Assembly (NCBI GenBank): GCA_024742755.1
Contig: JANSXW010000041.1
Location: forward strand, 1 to 45,437
Length of the DNA stretch: 45,437 bases
From: a bacterium
GTDB taxonomy: Bacteria > Bacteroidota > Bacteroidia > Chitinophagales > Saprospiraceae
Direction of reading: 5' to 3'
Part shown: piece after piece, positions 1 through 5,970 of the stretch
How positions within the stretch are numbered: the first letter of the stretch is position 1
Layout: every line of letters begins with the position of its first letter
Position numbers and translations under genes: made by a program
Notes under the pieces: model-generated
Told to the model about the DNA's origin: nothing
Databases searched by the model: none
The model's input: the letters and a program-made list of their open reading frames with translations, nothing else

Positions 1-484
1 ATTCCCTGACTAATTCTCCTGCCAACCGACTGACTTTATGCTCGAGCCTGCCCCTGTTTCGGATAATAGCTCTGGCTATTTGCTTTTCGTCACGAAATTG
101 AACAATATTAACCGTAAGGTACTCCTCCGTTACTATACCCCGGCAAAGATAGTCAGGCCTGGGATGAGATTCATCCCATTTCGTGGAGTCAGGTACATCA
201 TCCTGATAATGGGCAAGCAGATTGATTCGCCGATTACGTTCTTCCAATGACAAAACCGGCAACGCAAACTGTTCCAATTCATAGGAGAGCATCTGCCCCA
301 TTTGCCTGAGTAAGAATGGGTCATTTCCACTTCCTCCCTCAAATTCAACAACCAATAGCTTTACACTTTCGGATAAGCTATCCGATTGAGCAATAATGGT
401 ATCAGGCATCGAGTTTAGAAGCGATAGGATTCCTAAGACTGCGCTAATTCTCCTAGAAATCCCAATTAATGATAGTTTGTCCAT
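1..484 (-). CDS. Partial exported TolB/CsgG-like protein (3' end outside window)
   Basis: An open frame runs from an ATG at 484 to the window edge (161 codons, no stop). The first ~33 residues look like a signal peptide: basic start, leucine-rich core, then an AQS cleavage-like site. It continues with KLLVVEFEGG, a run that would pack as a first beta strand, then a helical stretch (MGQMLSYELEQF), and later YLCRGIVTEEY and VNIVQFRDEKQIARA. This pattern resembles the N-terminal fold of CsgG/FlgO/TolB-like proteins in Bacteroidota, but that is a pattern judgement only. The ATG lies inside the last codons of the upstream nucleoside-phosphorylase-like gene (32-bp overlap, different frame), so the two are probably co-translated and work together. 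The frame choice is supported by the long uninterrupted reading and the export signal. Function is unknown. Confidence 0.75.
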   Translation of the reverse strand, partial: MDKLSLIGISRRISAVLGILSLLNSMPDTIIAQSDSLSESVKLLVVEFEGGSGNDPFLLRQMGQMLSYELEQFALPVLSLEERNRRINLLAHYQDDVPDSTKWDESHPRPDYLCRGIVTEEYLTVNIVQFRDEKQIARAIIRNRGRLEHKVSRLAGELVRE

Positions 485-1847
485 TGTCACGAGGGGGTAC
501 ATTTATAATTGTTCTGAATGGTGGTTGTTGACCAGTAATAATTTCGAGTTCGTGTTTGCCCGCAGGTAACCTGAATTTATTTCCTTCCCGTAAAACGGGC
601 TCACCATCTATGAGGTAAGAAGCCCCGGAAAGCCGGCTGCCTGCTGAGTTAAAAACATATATCTTATATAGATAAAGTTTTTCTTCTTTAGGCTTTTCTT
701 CAGTTGGAGTACGCAGTCGTTCAGCCTCAGCTGAATCAGATTTCGCACTTTCTGGTACTGCTTCAGGCAAAGCCATAGCTGTATCCAGATTCAAATCCTC
801 AACCTCCTTTACGAGAGGAGCATCTCTCGAAATAATTGCCTTGTCTTTAGTTTTCAAAACCGCCTTCCTTTCCGGGTTAAGTGCGGGTTCAGCTTTTAAG
901 GTATCTTGCTTCAGTGCCTCGACCGGTACTGTAAAAGCACTAAGCGTAACTACGGGCTTTTGTATACCAGAAACTGCTAAAGTGCCAGCGATTAATACCA
1001 TTACTAAAAAGGCGACCCAAGCTAAATTTCGGCGGACTGTCCGTGAAGACCTCAGAGGTATCCATTTCGAGTTTTTTTCCAATAGATATTTCAAAAATAC
1101 AGCTGCATTGGTTACTGCCAGCTCTCTGGAATTATTGGCGTTAGCGTCCACTTTGTCTCCAAGCCGATCCGAAATACCCCTGATCATCAGCGTATCAATC
1201 GTGAGGTGCTTGCTGGCAGCGTATAAAAAAGCGTAAGACTCCATCTCCAATGCTATTGCATCGTTGAATCTTTCTCTGAGCATTTTTGCAAGAGGTGCTG
1301 TATTTGACTGCAAAACCTTGTCGCCACTGGCCACAGGGCCAAAGAATACGTTGGGGGATGAAGCGATTGATGCGGGGAGATCAAGCATCCAAGTTTTTTG
1401 CAGAGCCTGTTGTTCCGCTTTTTCTATCCAAAGCCGGTTTGCCGGCAAGCCCATAGGGCGTGAAAAAAAATGATTGTCTCCTACCTGCCCGGATTCATAA
1501 TCGTAACCCGCCGTACCAACAACGATATCGCCTATCTCCACCTTTCTAAGGCCTCCTGCTGTACCAAACAACACCAACAATTCAGGCTTGAACAAATCCA
1601 GTCCTTCTCTAACACCCTCAGATACGGCTAAACGTCCTTTCCCACACTTTCGCAGTGCGATCCGAACTTCATTGCTTACGCCTTTCAGATAACCTACAGA
1701 ATAGCCAATATTGGTCTTCGGGTCAATAAAATCCTGCACAGAAGCTAACATAGACCGAATCCCGAGATACTCCACCATCAAAGGTGCAAGGACAAGAACA
1801 TTGACCCTATTGTCTCTAGCCTTATAAAAGCGGGAAAATTTCTTCAT
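453..1847 (-). CDS. Nucleoside phosphorylase/MTA-SAH nucleosidase-like protein with TM helix and PEGA-like periplasmic domain
   Basis: Residues ~15-257 form a PNP/UDP phosphorylase-family domain. A glycine-rich strand-turn (FGTAGGL, ~95-100), GDIVVG (~106-111), ASGD (~173-176), a catalytic-type Met-Glu (M202-E203 in ALEMES) and RGISD with Asp227 are all present, so the nucleoside-binding and acid residues look intact. A basic stretch (RSSRTVRR, ~267-273) precedes one transmembrane helix at ~275-294, placing the enzyme domain in the cytoplasm. A low-complexity acidic linker (~310-390) leads to a small C-terminal beta domain (~391-464: YKIYVFNSAG, YLIDGEPV, LPAGKHELEI) that looks PEGA-like. Ordinary MTA/SAH nucleosidases are soluble and about 230 residues, so this is not plain housekeeping salvage. 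In Bacteroidota, PNP domains also occur in signalling or conflict proteins. The downstream exported gene overlaps it by 32 bp. Confidence is high for the domain and low for the role. Confidence 0.85.
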   Translation of the reverse strand: MKKFSRFYKARDNRVNVLVLAPLMVEYLGIRSMLASVQDFIDPKTNIGYSVGYLKGVSNEVRIALRKCGKGRLAVSEGVREGLDLFKPELLVLFGTAGGLRKVEIGDIVVGTAGYDYESGQVGDNHFFSRPMGLPANRLWIEKAEQQALQKTWMLDLPASIASSPNVFFGPVASGDKVLQSNTAPLAKMLRERFNDAIALEMESYAFLYAASKHLTIDTLMIRGISDRLGDKVDANANNSRELAVTNAAVFLKYLLEKNSKWIPLRSSRTVRRNLAWVAFLVMVLIAGTLAVSGIQKPVVTLSAFTVPVEALKQDTLKAEPALNPERKAVLKTKDKAIISRDAPLVKEVEDLNLDTAMALPEAVPESAKSDSAEAERLRTPTEEKPKEEKLYLYKIYVFNSAGSRLSGASYLIDGEPVLREGNKFRLPAGKHELEIITGQQPPFRTIINVPPRDNGQTIINWDF

Positions 1848-1869
1848 ATCTCTTTGTAAAGCTACATAA

Positions 1870-1881
1870 ATTTCCGGAAAT
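1870..1881. promoter_or_regulatory. 12-bp perfect palindrome upstream of the phosphorylase-like gene
   Basis: ATTTCCGGAAAT is a perfect palindrome 23-34 bp upstream of the start at 1847 (minus strand). Its position suits an operator or a site overlapping the promoter. No regulator is recognised, and a 12-bp palindrome can occur by chance. Confidence 0.3.
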
Positions 1882-1935
1882 CCTCATAAACTATATGATT
1901 GCCAGAGCGCTCTTTTCCGGAGTTGCTCCTGCCTT

Positions 1936-1943
1936 TACTTTTG
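1936..1943 (+). promoter_or_regulatory. Possible Bacteroidota -7 box (TACTTTTG) ahead of the small peptide gene
   Basis: TACTTTTG matches the TAnnTTTG consensus used by the Bacteroidota primary sigma factor. It is in the divergent region and reads toward the peptide gene at 2072, which would give a leader of about 120 nt. No TTG was found at the usual -33 distance, so support is weak. Confidence 0.25.
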
Positions 1944-2071
1944 AAGCATACTTCTCGACAACATGCTGACCTCAAGCTAAGTACAGCACGAGCGTGGCTG
2001 ACAGCTCATGCCCTGCGGTACTATGCCATTGCATGGAGTCGGGCATTGCTTCACCTTTCAATTTTTCAGAA

Positions 2072-2206
2072 ATGAATGTATCGTTTGAGGATTTTAAAAA
2101 AGCAGCAGCCCAGCACCTCACTTCATCAGAGCAAAAAGCCATAAAGGGCGGGCAAGATGGCAGCAACGGCACTGAAGTGATTATCATTGATGTCGTTGAC
2201 GACTAA
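2072..2206 (+). CDS. Small double-glycine leader peptide (RiPP/bacteriocin precursor-like), 44 aa
   Basis: The frame could open earlier at 1994, but the ATG at 2072 gives a compact 44-residue peptide that fits known precursors. The first part, with the helix FEDFKKAAAQHLTSSEQKAIKGG (residues ~5-27, amphipathic, with a leucine and an LTSSEQKAIKGG-type ending), resembles Bacteroidota natural-product leaders that end in Gly-Gly and are cut by C39-type peptidase/ABC exporters. After GG comes a 17-residue core, QDGSNGTEVIIIDVVDD, which is acidic with Ser/Thr but no Cys, so a lanthionine product is not expected. No modification enzyme, peptidase or exporter is encoded nearby in this window, so it would be an orphan precursor served by enzymes elsewhere. 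The leader pattern is fairly convincing; the product type is unknown. Confidence 0.6.
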   Translation: MNVSFEDFKKAAAQHLTSSEQKAIKGGQDGSNGTEVIIIDVVDD

Positions 2207-2329
2207 GAAAGAGTTCATTATATGCGTACCATGGCACTACTGATATAAGATTGATCTTGCAATCAAAATCAGAGCATCTTTTGCGTCTGATGTAATAAAA
2301 CATGTCAGTAGCTGCCCTGGGGCGCTCAA

Positions 2330-3823
2330 TTAAACAATGATTTGATTTTCAATAAAATTTGCTATCCAATTATAAGCATGAGACGCAGGGTTTTGATTTT
2401 TAAATTCACTTCGGAAAGTCTCAAACGCCTTCTTCCGCTCCAATACAGGGGAACACAGCACCCTTTTTAACTCCCGCATTTTTTGTAAAAAAGATTCGTA
2501 ATAAAGGGTACGTTCTGAGTCAAAAACCACTTTCTTGCGATATAAAAACTTCTCAAAGTCAGAACAAGCCCTATCAAAAATGTCCCAATCACCATGCTTT
2601 TCAGCCAGCACCAGAGCACTTCTAAGCCTGTAGGATTTCAATCTCACGCCGTCATGAAAAGGGTCTTGCATTTTATACCGTTCAAAATGCTCAGTCAGTT
2701 TCTCTAATACTACGGTGTATTCCTCTTTGTAAAAATGTATTGAAATTTCTGCATGTATCGTTGTTAAAGGCTGCTCATCTAAAAGAAGCATAGGAGAAAA
2801 TTTCCGGTGCAATTCTTCCGCCTTTTCTATTTCACCAGCGAGTAATGCCATTTTGACAAGATTTAAGTAAAGCCCTCTCGGTAAGTTATTGAAAACCAGA
2901 TAGATTTCCTGATCCCCGAATGCGGATAGCAATTCACTCAAGTATTCTATATAATTATCCCCTGAGGCCCTGCTACAGGCTGTAACATAGTTTAAAGTGT
3001 ACTGCCAAACCATGAACCGGTGCATAGGGAGCCATTCTTTATGATGATCACGCTGTAACCTAAGTATATTGCTTAGCTCGCTTTCCTTAAAAGTGAAACT
3101 ATGCCGTAATTCGGAAAGCATTTCATAAGCTTGGGTCAGCGCATTTGGGGGATTTGCCTGCTCAGGATTTAGCTCTTTTCCCAGGTTATAGAATTTCCAC
3201 CCTGAGACGAGCTCATTGCTATAAAAGGCATTGACCAAGCGTGTCAAATCGTTGAAACACTCTTCTGCCCGTTTTAATAAATCAAATTTATTTATACCAT
3301 AGGAACCTTCAGTTGTAAAATAGGTGAAATGGTATTGAACCCATTTATGGAGTAGCGTCTGAACCCCGAGCATTTCCCCGGCGAGTGGCTCAGCGAGTTT
3401 AAGGCTATATTTTTCTTCAGGTTTCCCGTTTCGGGCCAGCATAAAAAGCCTGTTTTCTTCCGCAGGGTTTTCATTAAGGAACTGATATGCAAAAAAGCGG
3501 TTGATATTTCCCTCCAATTGCTTGAAGTCTTGCTTCAATCTGCGCTGATCCTTCAAAATATCAGTATGCCCATAGAGCTTCTTTGACAGAGCGCTACCCT
3601 GTATAAAACTATTTGAAGATTGATAAGCTGCAAAGAGCGTGGAGAATAATGGACAAAGCCGCCTGTTGCTGACCAAAAATGGAGAGTCTAAAAACTTTTT
3701 AAAAGCACTAACATCGCCATCAGGCAAAATGGCAAAATATGCTGACAAACTTTCTAATTGCTTTTTAAATAATTGTTTCCCCCCACAGGAAATGTAAAGA
3801 TCACCATATGCATCAGAAGCCAT
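2330..3823 (-). CDS. Unrecognised 497-aa helical-repeat-like protein
   Basis: A long intact frame with no signal peptide or transmembrane segment, so probably cytoplasmic. The sequence is strongly helical, with many Leu/Phe/Tyr heptad-like positions and paired-helix stretches (for example ~215-345 and ~330-440: YLSELLSAFGDQ, LVKMALLAGEIEKAEELHRKF, EYTVVLEKLTEHFERYK). This recalls TPR-like superhelices, although no canonical TPR signature can be drawn confidently. I do not recognise the family. The start at 3823 is the first ATG and leaves 144 bp to the HTH relic on the other strand. It faces convergently toward the small peptide gene. Base composition is AT-rich, like the rest of the first 12 kb. 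Confidence 0.75.
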   Translation of the reverse strand: MASDAYGDLYISCGGKQLFKKQLESLSAYFAILPDGDVSAFKKFLDSPFLVSNRRLCPLFSTLFAAYQSSNSFIQGSALSKKLYGHTDILKDQRRLKQDFKQLEGNINRFFAYQFLNENPAEENRLFMLARNGKPEEKYSLKLAEPLAGEMLGVQTLLHKWVQYHFTYFTTEGSYGINKFDLLKRAEECFNDLTRLVNAFYSNELVSGWKFYNLGKELNPEQANPPNALTQAYEMLSELRHSFTFKESELSNILRLQRDHHKEWLPMHRFMVWQYTLNYVTACSRASGDNYIEYLSELLSAFGDQEIYLVFNNLPRGLYLNLVKMALLAGEIEKAEELHRKFSPMLLLDEQPLTTIHAEISIHFYKEEYTVVLEKLTEHFERYKMQDPFHDGVRLKSYRLRSALVLAEKHGDWDIFDRACSDFEKFLYRKKVVFDSERTLYYESFLQKMRELKRVLCSPVLERKKAFETFRSEFKNQNPASHAYNWIANFIENQIIV

Positions 3824-3940
3824 AAAACTTTAATTCTGAATGATTTATATTCAAAAAAAAACAATATGAGCAAAGAGTTTCAGTCCTCTAAAATGCAATA
3901 AGCAAAATTTTCGTCATTCGTCCCCCAAAGGCATTGTACC

Positions 3941-3948
3941 TAAATTTG
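3941..3948 (+). promoter_or_regulatory. -7 box (TAAATTTG) of the decayed HTH gene
   Basis: TAAATTTG matches TAnnTTTG and begins 27 bp before the ATG of the HTH relic. The intact paralogue has TAATTTTG beginning 28 bp before its ATG, in the same GTACCTAA context. A TTCG lies exactly 20 nt upstream here, an imperfect -33 element. Conservation of the box in both copies supports a real promoter. Confidence 0.45.
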
Positions 3949-3967
3949 GTTACATAATTACGAAGTA

Positions 3968-4196
3968 ATGAGTAACCCCGAGCAGCACAGTTCCGGAAAG
4001 GGAAAGACCGTTGTTTTTACTAAGCGGCAATTGACCATCATGAAATATTGGGCTAAGCGCCCTGTAGTGCTGTTGCTGCAACTAAGTTAGGTATTTCTGT
4101 GCTTATGTTAAAGTTGCTTTTGAGACTTTGAGACTTGAACTCAACGTGAATTGGAACGAATTCTCCTCGGATTTTTTTTGCGGCAGCAAAAGATAG
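3968..4196 (+). pseudogene. Frameshifted relic of a small LuxR-type HTH regulator
   Basis: As read, the ATG frame stops after 40 codons (stop at 4088-4090). Compared with the intact gene at 19467, the first residues match closely: MSNPEQ versus MSKPEQ, and VFTKRQLTIMKYWA versus YFTKRQLAILRSWA. Restoring about one base near 4060 continues the match (AVAATKLGIS versus ASAAERLHIS). Restoring another near 4105 gives VKVAFETLRLELNV versus VQTILKRMRKKLDV, ending at a stop at 4194-4196. The restored product would be about 76 residues against 77 for the intact copy. The upstream ~100 bp, including the promoter box, is also similar between the two loci, so this is a decayed duplicate rather than a chance ORF. 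Sequencing error is a less likely explanation, as two separate indels would be needed. Confidence 0.75.
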
Positions 4197-4259
4197 CAAT
4201 CTGGTTTGCATTTTCTCAAAGGTTCAACGATGAATTTATAAACCTAAACTCTTACAATT

Positions 4260-5840
4260 ATGCGTACCAGAAGTAAAAGGAATTTTACCCCTGTCACTAT
4301 CGTATTTATTTTGGCTGTTTCTTTTTCAGCTTTGGTTGGTCAGGAAACAGGTTTTTTTGAGGACATGGAGGTAGTCCGCTTTGAAAAGCCCTTCATCGAG
4401 TTGAACGTCCTTTACTACGGGACCGAGCTTCCAATTATTATAGGTAAAAATACCAATATCAAAGGTGCAGATAAGAAGAACGTGCCGGCAGATGAGTTAG
4501 TTGAAGGGACGATCATTGAACGTCTTGACTACAAATTAGTTGGCAGCCAATATCAAGCCACCGAGATTCAAACGAATATTTCATCTGATGGTACCATAAA
4601 AATAGAGGGTCTTTATGAAGGCATAGATGATGAAATAGCAGTAATAGATGGATATAAAGTAAAATTAGAGCCTGGGGTTAAGCCTGAAGGGAAAAAAGGC
4701 TGGGGCAGTAAAAAATGTAAATGCAAAGGATTAGTGGTCCCTAATTTTAAGACTCCGCTTACACCTCCCGGAGCTTTCTTCATAACTATCACTGGGAAGA
4801 TGAAAGACGATGGTATTATTTACGCGGAGGAAGCAGAGCTGTGCAGAAATACATTTGGACAGCCGGAAAAAGAGCTTCTCAGCTCGGTGAATGGCCACCT
4901 GACAGATAGAACAAATGCGCTTTCAGATATTCCTTCTGAACTGGCATCGCTCAACATGAACTTATACAACGGAGAAATAAAGGTTGGTCAGTACAGCTAT
5001 AAGCTCACTGATGACATTGAGCTGCAGGGGTATGTCAACAAGGTTGGATATCGAGTATTGCCATCAAGGCTTAAAAAGAAGCAAGCAGAACAGGGACCTG
5101 TGTACTACCGGTTTTACGTCATTGATGACCCCGTTCCTAATGCCTTCGCTTTTCCAAATGGTATGATCTTTGTTCATACAGGACTGCTGGAAGTAATGGA
5201 GAATGAGGCGCAGCTGGCAGCTGTCTTAGGCCATGAGATTGCCCATGTCACTCATGAGCATGGCCGTGAGAGGTACGAAACAAATAAATTGGTTGATGCA
5301 GTAGAGGGACTTGCAGAATCAGTGGTCGGTGAATCTTTGCAAGAAAAGCTGGCTACCCTTGCCCCGGATGCATCGCCAGATATGGTTAATTCAATGTTCC
5401 AGTTATCTAACGCCATTACTCCGGCGGCAATTTCAAATGTTGTTAAACGGCAACCGAAAATGGAAGCTCAGGCAGATCGGGTAGGCTTATATTATGCTGC
5501 CGAGGCAGGTTATGATATTCGGGAGGCTGCAAAATTTTGGGACAAGATGGCTTCTTTAGCAGGAGATCAGAGTTTTCAAGCCAGGATAACGAACGATCTG
5601 TTAGGGTCTCTTAGGTCTGCCCGGCTTGACTTCTCTAACGGCAACCTCACTGCTCAGTTGAGTGGCGTTGGAGGAGACTTGCTGGCTAAGCAGATTTTGG
5701 ATACGATCTACACCTCGCACCCCAAGGCAAAATCACGTTCCAGAAATGTTAGCAAACTGGTAGGTACGGTCTATCAGAATGATGATGTTGACCGGTTGCG
5801 GGTGCGGGAGAAGGAGTATCGGGAGGCTATGGGGTTGTAG
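4260..5840 (+). CDS. Secreted M48-family zinc metalloprotease
   Basis: An N-terminal signal peptide (~1-28, TIVFILAVSFSALVGQ core) is followed by an unassigned beta-rich region (~30-215) with repeated short strands, then the M48 peptidase domain (~250-470). The zinc motif HEIAH is at residues 325-329 (catalytic Glu326), and the third ligand lies in EAQAD with Glu402, the usual M48 arrangement. FANGMIFV-type strands just before the motif (AFPNGMIFVHTGLL) are also typical of M48 exopeptidase-like family members such as BepA/LoiP. No lipobox is visible, so the protein is periplasmic or secreted. M48 proteins of this kind often do outer-membrane protein quality control. The N-terminal region is not found in BepA and may recognise a partner. 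It lies 130 bp upstream of the papain-like/VWA gene on the same strand, so a shared role is possible. Confidence 0.88.
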   Translation: MRTRSKRNFTPVTIVFILAVSFSALVGQETGFFEDMEVVRFEKPFIELNVLYYGTELPIIIGKNTNIKGADKKNVPADELVEGTIIERLDYKLVGSQYQATEIQTNISSDGTIKIEGLYEGIDDEIAVIDGYKVKLEPGVKPEGKKGWGSKKCKCKGLVVPNFKTPLTPPGAFFITITGKMKDDGIIYAEEAELCRNTFGQPEKELLSSVNGHLTDRTNALSDIPSELASLNMNLYNGEIKVGQYSYKLTDDIELQGYVNKVGYRVLPSRLKKKQAEQGPVYYRFYVIDDPVPNAFAFPNGMIFVHTGLLEVMENEAQLAAVLGHEIAHVTHEHGRERYETNKLVDAVEGLAESVVGESLQEKLATLAPDASPDMVNSMFQLSNAITPAAISNVVKRQPKMEAQADRVGLYYAAEAGYDIREAAKFWDKMASLAGDQSFQARITNDLLGSLRSARLDFSNGNLTAQLSGVGGDLLAKQILDTIYTSHPKAKSRSRNVSKLVGTVYQNDDVDRLRVREKEYREAMGL

Positions 5841-5883
5841 TGATCCCTTTGGTTGAAGTTATCTGTTAAATAGCATTAATCCT

Positions 5884-5923
5884 CGGTTGCATTCAATTGA
5901 TAAAAAAACGGTTGCATTCGATT
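5884..5923 (+). repeat. Two 15-bp direct repeats, 25 bp apart, upstream of the VWA gene
   Basis: CGGTTGCATTCAATT at 5884-5898 recurs as CGGTTGCATTCGATT at 5909-5923 with a single mismatch. The 25-bp period and the position 48-87 bp before the start at 5971 would suit tandem protein-binding sites or a local slippage duplication. No regulator is identified. Confidence 0.6.
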
Positions 5924-5970
5924 CTACCTACCATGGAAAGCAGAGAGATTAGTGTTTAATTCATTCAAAA

